Of a DNA stretch of 64,000 nt, positions 19,572-26,615 are shown in pieces. The position numbers were made by a program, and so were the translations under genes. The DNA comes from Dactylosporangium sp. AC04546 (GTDB lineage: Bacteria > Actinomycetota > Actinomycetes > Mycobacteriales > Micromonosporaceae): NCBI RefSeq assembly GCF_022095675.1, contig NZ_JAHYSG010000016.1, positions 80,832 to 144,831 of the forward strand, read 5' to 3'. A model generated the notes under the pieces. That model searched no databases. It saw only the letters and a program-made list of their open reading frames with translations, and was not told the origin of the DNA. The first letter of the stretch is position 1. Each line of letters starts with the position of its first letter.

Positions 19572-19725
19572 GGCGATGACGATAGACCCGACCGGGTGCG
19601 CGAGAGAATACTGCAGAGCGTGTCGGATTCGGATCCACTCGTCGGCGCGAGGTGCACCGTTCGGCTGGTGCGCTGGGGGCGGGTGGGAGAATAGGACCGA
19701 ATCGTCGACGAGGGGTGGGGCAGTC

Positions 19726-21129
19726 GTGGGCCGGATCGTGATCATCGGAGGGGGCCCGGCGGGCTACGAGGCGGCACTGGTCGCCGCGCAGCTCGACGCG
19801 GAGGTCACCGTGATCGAGGCCGAAGGCGCAGGTGGCGCGTGCGTGCTGCACGACTGCGTGCCGTCCAAGACGTTCATCGCGAGCTCCGATGTCGTCACCG
19901 CGCACCTCGACACCGAGCAGTTCGGGGTGATCGGCCCGGAGGGGCCCGACGTGCGGGTCGACGCGGCCGCGGTGCACCAGCGGGTCAAACGGCTCGCGTC
20001 CGCCCAATCCGGCGACATCCACGCCAAACTGGTCAAGGCCGGTGTGGACTTCGTCACGGGCACGGCGCGCCTCGGTGAGGACACGCTGGGTCACACCCAT
20101 GCGGTCGAGGTGACCCCTGTGGGCGGTGACGCTCCGTATGTCATCAACGCGTCGACCGTCTTGATCGCCACCGGCGCCACCCCCAGGGTCCTGCCGACCG
20201 CGGTCCCCGACGGCGAGCGGATCCTGACCTGGCGCCAGGTGTATGACCTGCCGAAGCTCCCCGAGCACCTCATCGTGGTCGGCTCGGGTGTCACCGGCGC
20301 CGAGTTCGCCTCGGCCTACCTCGCCATGGGCATCGAGGTCACCCTGGTCTCCAGCCGCGACCGGGTCATGCCGCACGAGGACCCCGACGCCGCCATGGCG
20401 ATCGAGCGCGTCTTCCGCACCCGCGGCATGACGATCCTCAACAACTCGCGCGCCGCGGCCGCCCGGCGAACGCCCGACGGCGTCGTGGTCGAGCTGGCCG
20501 ACGGCCGCAGCGTCGTGGGCTCCCACGTGCTGATGGCGGTGGGTTCGGTACCGCAGACGCAGTCCCTCGGCCTGGCCGAGTACGGCGTCGAGGTCGCCCC
20601 CGGCGGCTACGTGACCGTCGACCGCGTCTCCCGCACCAACGTCCCCGGCGTCTACGCCGCCGGCGACTGCACCGGCCTGCTCCCGCTGGCCAGCGTCGCC
20701 GCCATGCAGGGCCGCATCGCCATGTGGCACGCGCTCGGCGAGGCGGTCGCCCCGCTGAAGCTGCGCACGGTCGCCGCCAACGTGTTCACCGACCCCGAGC
20801 TGGCGAGCGTCGGCATCACCCAGTCCGACATCGACAGCGGCAAGGTCCCGGCCCGCTCGGTCATGCTGCCGCTGGCCGGCAACGCGCGGGCCAAGATGGC
20901 CGGCCTCGACGACGGCTTTGTGAAGATCTTCTGCCGCCCGGCGTCGGGGTTGGTTGTCGGCGGCGTCGTGGTCGCACCGCGGGCGAGCGAGCTGATCATG
21001 CCGATCGCGATGGCGGTGGAGAACCACCTGAGCGTCGACCAGCTCGCCCACACGATCACGATCTACCCGTCGATCTCCGGCTCGATCGCCGAGGCCGCCC
21101 GCCAGCTCATGCAGCACGACGAGGAGTAG
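19726..21129 (+). CDS. Dihydrolipoamide-dehydrogenase-like NAD(P)H:quinone reductase (LpdA type)
   Basis: A 467-aa flavoprotein disulfide reductase fold: FAD motif IVIIGGGPAGYEA at the start, NAD motif IVVGSGVTGAEFAS, and AGDCTG near residue 310. The cysteine pair region is GGACVLHDCVPSKT (C-x4-C kept). The C-terminal His-x4-Glu that lipoamide dehydrogenases use is replaced by ITIYPSISGSIAEAAR, so lipoamide reduction is doubtful. Mycobacterial LpdA (Rv3303c) has this pattern and reduces quinones, which is the best guess here. GTG 19726 starts the Rossmann strand. Cytosolic; redox or virulence-type functions of LpdA are not transferable without testing. Confidence 0.85.
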   Translation: MGRIVIIGGGPAGYEAALVAAQLDAEVTVIEAEGAGGACVLHDCVPSKTFIASSDVVTAHLDTEQFGVIGPEGPDVRVDAAAVHQRVKRLASAQSGDIHAKLVKAGVDFVTGTARLGEDTLGHTHAVEVTPVGGDAPYVINASTVLIATGATPRVLPTAVPDGERILTWRQVYDLPKLPEHLIVVGSGVTGAEFASAYLAMGIEVTLVSSRDRVMPHEDPDAAMAIERVFRTRGMTILNNSRAAAARRTPDGVVVELADGRSVVGSHVLMAVGSVPQTQSLGLAEYGVEVAPGGYVTVDRVSRTNVPGVYAAGDCTGLLPLASVAAMQGRIAMWHALGEAVAPLKLRTVAANVFTDPELASVGITQSDIDSGKVPARSVMLPLAGNARAKMAGLDDGFVKIFCRPASGLVVGGVVVAPRASELIMPIAMAVENHLSVDQLAHTITIYPSISGSIAEAARQLMQHDEE

Positions 21130-21132
21130 GCC

Positions 21133-21645
21133 TCACAGCTCGCGGTAGATGTCCCGGGCGTAGTCGGCGACGGCCGCCCGGGTCACCGTGGCCTCGATCG
21201 GCAGCACCTCCAGGCAGCGGCGCAGCGCCTCGGTCAGGATCGGCCGGGGCACCCGCATCGAGACGGTGCAGTGCGGCACCCACTCGCCGGGGTTGTAGAG
21301 CGGCAGGCTCGCGATGCCCGCGTCGGCCAGCCGCTGCCACACCAGCGCCTGGTGGCGCATGAGCTCGGGTGTCGGCGCCAGCCCGAGGAACACGACCCGC
21401 CCGACGAAGACGCCGGCGAACTGGAAGTTCAGCCGCAGCGGCGCGGCGACGTCCACGCCGGCCAGCGCCGCGGCCACCGCGGCGGGGTCCAGGGCGCGCG
21501 CCGCGACGAGGGACACGTGCGGGCGGTGCTTGCCGTCGTGCGGCGTGCGCAGCGTCTGCACGCCCAGGTCCTCCAGCAGGTCCCAGAGCACGCGGATCCG
21601 CCGGGTCGACCGCTCGTCGAGGTGCAGCTCGATGGAGGCGACCAC
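21133..21645 (-). CDS. 2'-5' RNA ligase/phosphodiesterase family protein
   Basis: A 170-aa protein of the 2H phosphoesterase superfamily, with two catalytic H-x-S/T motifs: HVSLVAAR (about residue 43) and HCTVSMRV (about 126). Such proteins act on 2'-5' or cyclic phosphates in RNA; the physiological role is usually unknown. The GTG at 21645 follows the Fpg stop by 1 nt, so the two genes form an operon. Convergent with the flavoprotein gene, 3 bp apart. Confidence 0.85.
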   Translation of the reverse strand: MVASIELHLDERSTRRIRVLWDLLEDLGVQTLRTPHDGKHRPHVSLVAARALDPAAVAAALAGVDVAAPLRLNFQFAGVFVGRVVFLGLAPTPELMRHQALVWQRLADAGIASLPLYNPGEWVPHCTVSMRVPRPILTEALRRCLEVLPIEATVTRAAVADYARDIYREL

Positions 21646-21646
21646 G

Positions 21647-22459
21647 TCACGGCTCCCGCTGGCAGAGCGGGCACCAGTACGCGTTGCGCGCGGTGAGCAC
21701 CGCCGTGCGCACCGGCGTGCCGCAGACCAGGCAGGGCTGCCCGGTGCGGCGGTACACGTACACCTCGCCGCCGTGCCGGTCGACCCGGGGCGCGCGGCCC
21801 ATCGCCTCCGGCGTGTGCGCACTGTGGACCGTGTCGATCCGCCCGTCGGCCACGCCGCTGCGCATCAGCGTGCGCAGGTCTGCCCAGATGGCCTGCCACT
21901 GCCCGTACCGCAGCCGCTTCCCGGTCGTCGTGGGCGGCAGCCCGGCCCGGAAGAGTGCCTCCGTCACGTAGATGAGGCCCGCGCCGGCCACAATGGACTG
22001 GTCCATGAGCAGCCCCATGAGCGTGCGCCCCGACCCGCGGATGCGCGCGAACGCGGTGTCCCCGTCGTCGTCCGCGGCCAGCGGATCCGGGCCGAGCCGA
22101 GCGTGCAGCGCGTCGACCTCGCCCGGGTCGAGCAGCTCGCAGGCGGTCGGGCCGCGCAGGTCGAGCCAGTGGTCGGCGTTGACCATCCGCAGCCGGATCT
22201 CGCCGACCTCGGCCGGCGCCGGCCCGTCGCCGTCGGTGAACTTGCCGTAGAGCCCGAGGTGGATGTGCAGCGTGTCGCCGCCCGAGTAGTGGTGCAGCAG
22301 GTGCTTGCCGTGCGCCTCGGTGGCCTCGAGCACCCGCCCGTCGAGCCGCTGCGCACCGGCCGCGAACCGGCCCTGCGGGCTGCTGACCTCGACCGGGCGC
22401 CCGCCGAACAGCTTCCGGTGGCGCTCGGCGAGGCGGTGGATGGTGTGACCTTCGGGCAC
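21647..22459 (-). CDS. Fpg/Nei-family DNA glycosylase
   Basis: A base-excision repair glycosylase/AP lyase of 270 aa. The N-terminal Pro-Glu (PEGHTIHRLA) provides the catalytic proline. The helix-2-turn-helix region contains GLIYVTEALFRAGLPP. A C-terminal zinc finger CLVCGTPV...YWCPLC has C-x2-C spacing on both sides. PEGHT rather than PELPEVE points to the Nei2-like actinobacterial branch that removes oxidised bases. GTG 22459 is 6 nt from a perfect TATAAA box (minus strand, 22471-22466). It is divergent from the Thr leader of the tRNA-synthetase gene. Confidence 0.93.
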   Translation of the reverse strand: MPEGHTIHRLAERHRKLFGGRPVEVSSPQGRFAAGAQRLDGRVLEATEAHGKHLLHHYSGGDTLHIHLGLYGKFTDGDGPAPAEVGEIRLRMVNADHWLDLRGPTACELLDPGEVDALHARLGPDPLAADDDGDTAFARIRGSGRTLMGLLMDQSIVAGAGLIYVTEALFRAGLPPTTTGKRLRYGQWQAIWADLRTLMRSGVADGRIDTVHSAHTPEAMGRAPRVDRHGGEVYVYRRTGQPCLVCGTPVRTAVLTARNAYWCPLCQREP

Positions 22460-22465
22460 CGACCG

Positions 22466-22503
22466 TTTATACCCTCCGCCTCCGCACGGCGGCGCGCTAT
22501 TCT
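22466..22503. promoter_or_regulatory. Divergent leaderless promoters for Fpg and the Thr leader
   Basis: TATAAA on the minus strand (22471-22466) lies 6 nt from the Fpg GTG. TATTCT on the plus strand (22498-22503) lies 6 nt from the leader-peptide GTG at 22510. Neither has an obvious -35. The spacing predicts that both transcripts begin at the start codon. Confidence 0.6.
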
Positions 22504-22509
22504 CGTGGC

Positions 22510-22563
22510 GTGAGTCGCAGCGCACTGTCCACGACGACGCCGGGCCTTCCCCGGCGGCGCTGA
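22510..22563 (+). CDS. Threonine-rich leader peptide (candidate attenuator ORF)
   Basis: A 17-codon ORF, MSRSALSTTTPGLPRRR then TGA, with three consecutive ACG threonine codons at 22531-22539. The GTG start is exactly 6 nt from a TATTCT box, so translation should begin at the mRNA 5' end. Eighteen nt after its stop a 10-bp GC-rich hairpin with a T-run begins (22581-22611), followed by a threonyl-tRNA synthetase gene. This is the classic layout of ribosome-mediated attenuation: stalling at Thr codons when charged tRNA-Thr is scarce would prevent the terminator. The peptide is inferred, not proven. Confidence 0.65.
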   Translation: MSRSALSTTTPGLPRRR

Positions 22564-22580
22564 CGCGACGTTTTTCTCGC

Positions 22581-22611
22581 AAGCTCCGGGGCCGCGCTCC
22601 CGGAGCTTTTT
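22581..22611 (+). terminator. Attenuator hairpin before the ThrRS-like gene
   Basis: AAGCTCCGGG (22581-22590) pairs with CCCGGAGCTT (22599-22608) around an 8-nt loop and runs into five T residues (22607-22611). CCCCGG at 22549-22554, inside the leader ORF, can pair with CCGGGG at 22586-22591 in the left arm, giving a possible antiterminator. Confidence 0.7.
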
Positions 22612-22655
22612 CTGTGCCCGCGGTCGCGGCTCCTCCCGTCCAGAAGGAGTCAGTC

Positions 22656-23846
22656 GTGCAGGACCACCGCAAGCTCGGCCGTGAGCTCGAGCTCTTCCAC
22701 TCCGACCCGCTCGTCGGCGCCGGGCTGCCGCTGTGGCTGCCCGACGGTGCCGCCGCCCGGCGCGCGGTCGAGGACTACGTGTACGCGCTGGAGAGACGCG
22801 CCGGCTACCAGCATGTGTACTCGCCGCCGATGGCCAAGGTGGAGATGTACCACCGCTCCGGCCACCTCCCGCACTTCGCCGACGACATGTTCCCGCCGAT
22901 GGCGCTGGGGGAGCACGACCAGTTCGTGCTGCGGCCGAGCCTCTGCCCGCACCACGCGGCGGTGTTCAACGCCCGCGGCCGCTCCTACCGCGAGCTTCCG
23001 CTGCGCATCGGCGAGATCGGCGGCATGTACCGCGCCGAGCGCTCGGGTGTGCTGGGCGGGCTGTCCCGGGTGCGGGCGATCACCCTCAACGACGGGCACG
23101 TGTTCTGCGCCGAGGAGCAGGTGTTCTCGGAGGTCGTCGCCGCGCTCGCGCTGATGAGGGTGGTGCACGCGGCCCTGGGCTTCGAGCCCGCGTACTTCCG
23201 GCTCTCACTGCGCGGCGACTCGGACAAGTTCGTCGACGACCCGGCGATGTGGTCGAAGGCGACCGAGGTGCTGCGCGAGGCGCTCGCCGCGGTCGGCCTG
23301 CCCTACGTGGAGGCGCCGGGCGAGGCCGCCTTCTACGGCCCGAAGATCGACGTGCAGCTCGTCGACCACGCCGGCCGGGAGGGCACCCTGGCGACCGTCC
23401 AGGTCGACTACTTCCAGCCGACCCGCTTCGACCTGTCCTATGTGGACGAGCACGGCGAGCGGCGCCGCCCGGCCATGGTCCACCGCAGCGCCGCGGGCAG
23501 CATGGAGCGGCTCTTCGCCCACCTCATCGAGGTGCACGAGGGTGCGTTCCCAGCCTGGTTCGCTCCCGTGCAGCTGGCGATCCTCCCGGTCGGCGAGGCG
23601 TCGGCGCGGGCGTTCGCGGCCCGGTGCCGCTCCCTCGATCTGCGGATTCAGGAGTTGTACAGCGGGAGCCTCGGCGCCCGCATCCGAGCCGCACGAAAGG
23701 TCCCGTTCGTGGCCGTGATCGGTGCGCAGGAGCTCGCCGACGGCACCGTCTCGCTGCGCTCACGGGGCTCGGAGGAGGTGCGGGTGCTCCCGGTCGAGGA
23801 GGCCCTGTCGTTCCTGGCGGCGCGGTGCCGAGCGCCGCTGGACTAA
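22656..23846 (+). CDS. Short threonyl-tRNA synthetase paralogue (no TGS/editing domains)
   Basis: Class II synthetase of 396 aa that contains only the ThrRS catalytic core (about 1-300) and anticodon-binding domain (about 305-390). The N-terminal TGS and editing domains of the usual 640-690-aa enzyme are absent. The zinc ligands that select threonine are kept: Cys97 in SLCPHH, His148 in NDGHVFC, His276 in MVHRS, at nearly E. coli spacing. Motif 2 is altered (GGMYRAE instead of the usual CHRNE-type). Start GTG 22656 has AGAAGGAG 6 nt upstream. It presumably charges tRNA-Thr, and the upstream Thr leader supports that. Without editing it could mischarge serine. A stress-induced or inhibitor-resistant backup enzyme is inference. 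Confidence 0.88.
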   Translation: MQDHRKLGRELELFHSDPLVGAGLPLWLPDGAAARRAVEDYVYALERRAGYQHVYSPPMAKVEMYHRSGHLPHFADDMFPPMALGEHDQFVLRPSLCPHHAAVFNARGRSYRELPLRIGEIGGMYRAERSGVLGGLSRVRAITLNDGHVFCAEEQVFSEVVAALALMRVVHAALGFEPAYFRLSLRGDSDKFVDDPAMWSKATEVLREALAAVGLPYVEAPGEAAFYGPKIDVQLVDHAGREGTLATVQVDYFQPTRFDLSYVDEHGERRRPAMVHRSAAGSMERLFAHLIEVHEGAFPAWFAPVQLAILPVGEASARAFAARCRSLDLRIQELYSGSLGARIRAARKVPFVAVIGAQELADGTVSLRSRGSEEVRVLPVEEALSFLAARCRAPLD

Positions 23847-23870
23847 ATACCCGGGGCCACTCGGGTCGTC

Positions 23871-24638
23871 ATGGGGGATGTGAGCGTACTTCGGATGGGC
23901 GGCGTGGCAGCCGCGGTGCTGTTGCTGGCCGCGTGCTCCACGCCGCCGTCCTACTCCTCCTCTCCTGCGTCCCCGGCTCCCGCGACGACATCGCCGTCCG
24001 CATCCCCGAGTCCCGCGCCTTCGCTGTCTCCGTCCGCTGTTCCCACCTATCCCGCCGTCGGTGGCGGCCGGTTCGTGTTCGCCGCCACCCCCGGCCCGGT
24101 CGCGGGCGCGGCCGGGCGGCTGCTGACCTACCGCGTCGGGGTAGAGACCGATATTTCCGGTATTTCGGTAGACGACTTCGCCGCCGAAGCGGCGACGACC
24201 TTCGCCGACCCGCGCGGGTGGACCACGACCGGGCAGTGGCGGCTGCGCCGGGCCGGCGCCGGCGAGCGGTACGACTTCACGCTGTTCCTCGCCACGCCCG
24301 CGACCCGTGACCAGCTGTGCGACAGCTCATACGACCGGTACACCTCCTGCCGCAACGCCGACAGCGTCGTCATCAACGTCGCCCGCTGGGTCCGCGGTGT
24401 GCCCGACTACGGCGGCGACCTCGCGTCATACCGGCAGTACGTCATCAACCACGAGACCGGCCACCGACTCGGCCGCGGTCACGAGCTGTGCCCGGGCCCG
24501 GGCCGCCCGGCACCGGTCATGCAGCAGCAGACGCTCGGCATGCACGGCTGCGTGCCCAACCCGTGGCCGATCGTCGACGGCCGCCCCTATGCCGGCCGCT
24601 CCGGGCAGTACGACGACCCGACTCCGAAAGACCCATAA
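23871..24638 (+). CDS. DUF3152 lipoprotein, zincin-like
   Basis: A 255-aa protein with a signal peptide ending in the lipobox LLLAACS (Cys about 22) and a Ser/Pro/Ala linker (25-65). The DUF3152 domain (about 70-245) follows: TYRVGVETDISGIS, DDFAAEAATTFADPRGW, VVINVARWVRG, and a metalloprotease-like NHETGHRLGRGHELC. The HExxH is modified (HETGH) but followed by the GxxH spacing of extended zincins. So an extracytoplasmic metallopeptidase-like fold is likely; activity is unproven. ATG 23871 is used; GTG 23880 is an alternative. Confidence 0.85.
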   Translation: MGDVSVLRMGGVAAAVLLLAACSTPPSYSSSPASPAPATTSPSASPSPAPSLSPSAVPTYPAVGGGRFVFAATPGPVAGAAGRLLTYRVGVETDISGISVDDFAAEAATTFADPRGWTTTGQWRLRRAGAGERYDFTLFLATPATRDQLCDSSYDRYTSCRNADSVVINVARWVRGVPDYGGDLASYRQYVINHETGHRLGRGHELCPGPGRPAPVMQQQTLGMHGCVPNPWPIVDGRPYAGRSGQYDDPTPKDP

Positions 24639-24670
24639 ACGCTCGGCGGCCCCGCGCCCGTCTAGGGAGT

Positions 24671-25171
24671 GTGCACGTCGACTTCGCGGAGTTCGTGCTG
24701 GCGCGAACGCCGGCCCTGCTGCGCTTCGCCTACCTGCTGACGGGTGACCGGCACCTCGCCGAGGACCTCACCCAGGAGGCGCTGGTGCGCGCCCACCGGC
24801 GGTGGTCGGCGATCACCGCCGACGTGGGCCCCGAGCCGTACGTGCGGCAGGCGGTCCTGCGCCAGTTCCTGTCCTGGCGGCGGCGCCGCTCGTTCTTCGA
24901 GCGCCCCGCCGCCGAGCTGCCCGAGCGGCCGCTCCCCGACGACTTCGCCGACCGGGTCGCGGTGAGCGACGAGATGTGGTCACTGCTGCGCCGGCTGCCG
25001 AGGTCGCAGCGGGCGGTGGTGGTGCTGCGGTACTACGAGGATCTCCCCGACGCGGAGATCGCCCGGCTGCTGGGCTGCTCCCCGGCGACGGTGCGGGTCC
25101 ACGCGTTCCATGCGTTGCGACGACTCCGGGCGGCGCTCACGCCGGCCCGGCTGCCGGGAGGGCAGAGATGA
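24671..25171 (+). CDS. SigE-type ECF RNA polymerase sigma factor
   Basis: A 166-aa sigma-70 family factor of the actinobacterial SigE (SCO-type) subfamily. Region 2 is FAYLLTGDRHLAEDLTQEALVRAHRRW, followed by a short linker. Region 4 is RLPRSQRAVVVLRYYEDLPDAEIARLLGCSPATVRVHAFHALRRLR. It directs polymerase to a stress or envelope regulon. GTG 24671 is the likely start; a TAGGGA lies only 2 nt before it. The stop overlaps the next start as ATGA, so it is coupled to a membrane protein that probably acts as its anti-sigma factor. Confidence 0.9.
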   Translation: MHVDFAEFVLARTPALLRFAYLLTGDRHLAEDLTQEALVRAHRRWSAITADVGPEPYVRQAVLRQFLSWRRRRSFFERPAAELPERPLPDDFADRVAVSDEMWSLLRRLPRSQRAVVVLRYYEDLPDAEIARLLGCSPATVRVHAFHALRRLRAALTPARLPGGQR

Positions 25172-26187
25172 TGCACGAGGTCGAGGAGCGCCTGCGGTCG
25201 GCGCTGCGGGACCACGCCGAGGACGCGCCGGCCGGCGCCGCCATGCTGACCGCGGTGGTGGTCGAGTCCGGGCGCCGCCGGCGCCGCGCGGTGGTCGCGT
25301 CGGCGGCGGCTGCGGTGACGGCCGTCCTGGCCGGCGTGGCGCTCTCGGTCCCGCTGCTGTCCCCGGCGCCCGCGCTGACGGTCGCCGCGCCACCCACCAC
25401 CGCGCCACCGACCGTCACGCCACCGGCGGTTGCGCCGTCGGTGGCCGGCCTGGTTCCAGCTGCTGTGCCGGGGAAGGTGACCTTCCCGCTCACCGCCCCG
25501 TCGGTCGCCGGCTACGGCGTGCCGTCGGTCTGGCGCGCGGTCGCCCGCCCGTACCTCCGCCAGACCGTCCAGGAGGCGGAGCCCGGTGGCGTGATGGCGT
25601 TCAGCGCGGCCGCCTACCCGGTTCGCCCCGAGGCGCTCGGCCCGTCGACGGCGACGACGGTCCGCGGCCGCCCGGCGACGGTGGTCGAGTGGTCGGACGA
25701 GACCGGCGTCCAGCGCTCGCTGGTCTGGCAGGAGGACCCGGCCACCTGGATCGAGCTGCGCACCGAACCCGTCGCGGCGGACCCGGACCGCCTCCGCGCC
25801 TACGCCGAGTCGCTGCGGGCCCAGCCCGCGAACGGTCCGGTCCCGTTCACGTTCGCGCTGATGCCGGCCGGCTGGACCGTGGACAACATCATGCCGACGT
25901 CGGTGACGTTCTGCCCGCCGGACGTGCTGCCCGGCCAGGGCTTCACCGACAAGCTCGCGGTCATGCTGAACACGACGGCCGACCCGTCGGGCACCGCGGT
26001 GAAGGTCGGCACCCGCGGAGGATGGCTGCATCACCAGGAGGACTCGACCACACTGGAGGTGCCGCTCGGCGACGGCCGCTCGCTGGTCTTCCAGCTCATG
26101 GGCCGCGCCACGCTGAGCGACGAGGACCTGGTCCGCCTGGCCGCCGGCACGGCGGTGACCCCGGATGCCGAGGTCGGCAACGGCTGA
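25168..26187 (+). CDS. Putative anti-sigma/membrane partner of the sigma factor
   Basis: A 339-aa protein translationally coupled to the sigma gene (ATGA overlap). A 40-residue cytosolic N-terminus (HEVEERLRSALRDHAEDAP) precedes one membrane helix (about 42-65), then a Thr/Pro linker (73-95) and a roughly 235-residue extracytoplasmic domain. No zinc-binding HxxxCxxC anti-sigma motif is visible. Topology and position fit an anti-sigma factor, as is usual for SigE-type ECF pairs, but the short N-terminus makes this tentative. Confidence 0.7.
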   Translation: MMHEVEERLRSALRDHAEDAPAGAAMLTAVVVESGRRRRRAVVASAAAAVTAVLAGVALSVPLLSPAPALTVAAPPTTAPPTVTPPAVAPSVAGLVPAAVPGKVTFPLTAPSVAGYGVPSVWRAVARPYLRQTVQEAEPGGVMAFSAAAYPVRPEALGPSTATTVRGRPATVVEWSDETGVQRSLVWQEDPATWIELRTEPVAADPDRLRAYAESLRAQPANGPVPFTFALMPAGWTVDNIMPTSVTFCPPDVLPGQGFTDKLAVMLNTTADPSGTAVKVGTRGGWLHHQEDSTTLEVPLGDGRSLVFQLMGRATLSDEDLVRLAAGTAVTPDAEVGNG

Positions 26188-26246
26188 GTGCATTGTGCCG
26201 CAACGGAGTTAGGAATCGGGTGGTTACCGGCAGACCGCCGCGTAGC

Positions 26247-26266
26247 TGTACATATGTGCATACAGT
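26247..26266 (+). promoter_or_regulatory. Palindrome and -10 box before the YbjQ gene
   Basis: TGTACATATGTGCA (26247-26260) is a 14-bp palindrome with one mismatch. It abuts the -10 TACAGT (26261-26266), which is 6 nt from GTG 26273. A repressor bound here would block the promoter. The AT-rich stretch stands out from its surroundings. Confidence 0.5.
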
Positions 26267-26272
26267 TTGGCT

Positions 26273-26614
26273 GTGCTGGTTGTGACCACTGAAGGGTTGC
26301 CGGGGTACGAGATCACCACCGTCCTCGGCGAGGTGCTTGGCGTGGTGGCCACGTCGCGCAACCCGTTCGCGGCCGGGATCCGGTCCACCGAGGGCGGGCC
26401 GGGGCAGGACATGTCGCAGTTCCTGGTGCAGACGCGCTCACGCGCGGTCGGTCAGATGGTCGCCGCGGCCGAGCACCGCGGCGCCAACGCGATCGTCGGC
26501 ATGCGCTTCGACCACCGCGACGTGACCAACACGTGGGTCGAGCTGTGCGCCTACGGCACGGCGGTCATCGCCGTCGCGCTGCACCAGCGCACCGGCGCCC
26601 ACGCCGCCGCCTGA
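26273..26614 (+). CDS. YbjQ (UPF0145) family protein
   Basis: A 113-aa small protein of the YbjQ family: TTEGLPGYEITTVLGEVLGVV, SRNPFAAGIRST, a linking helix with R.R.AVGQMVAAAEHRGANAIVGMRFD, and a final YGTAVIAV. The fold forms pentamers in homologues; a heavy-metal-binding role is suggested for the family but unproven. GTG 26273 is exactly 6 nt from TACAGT, so the mRNA is leaderless and the TTG at 26267 is not used. A palindrome lies directly upstream. Convergent with the carboxylase gene, 1 bp apart. Confidence 0.9.
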   Translation: MLVVTTEGLPGYEITTVLGEVLGVVATSRNPFAAGIRSTEGGPGQDMSQFLVQTRSRAVGQMVAAAEHRGANAIVGMRFDHRDVTNTWVELCAYGTAVIAVALHQRTGAHAAA

Positions 26615-26615
26615 G

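Noticed and set aside
22614..22655. Start GTG 22614 for the ThrRS-like gene
   Set aside because: It lies right after the attenuator hairpin with no RBS, whereas GTG 22656 has AGAAGGAG at good spacing.
23877..26614. Sigma factor, anti-sigma and neighbours as part of a biosynthetic cluster
   Set aside because: No synthase, tailoring or resistance genes are nearby apart from the separate ABC exporter.
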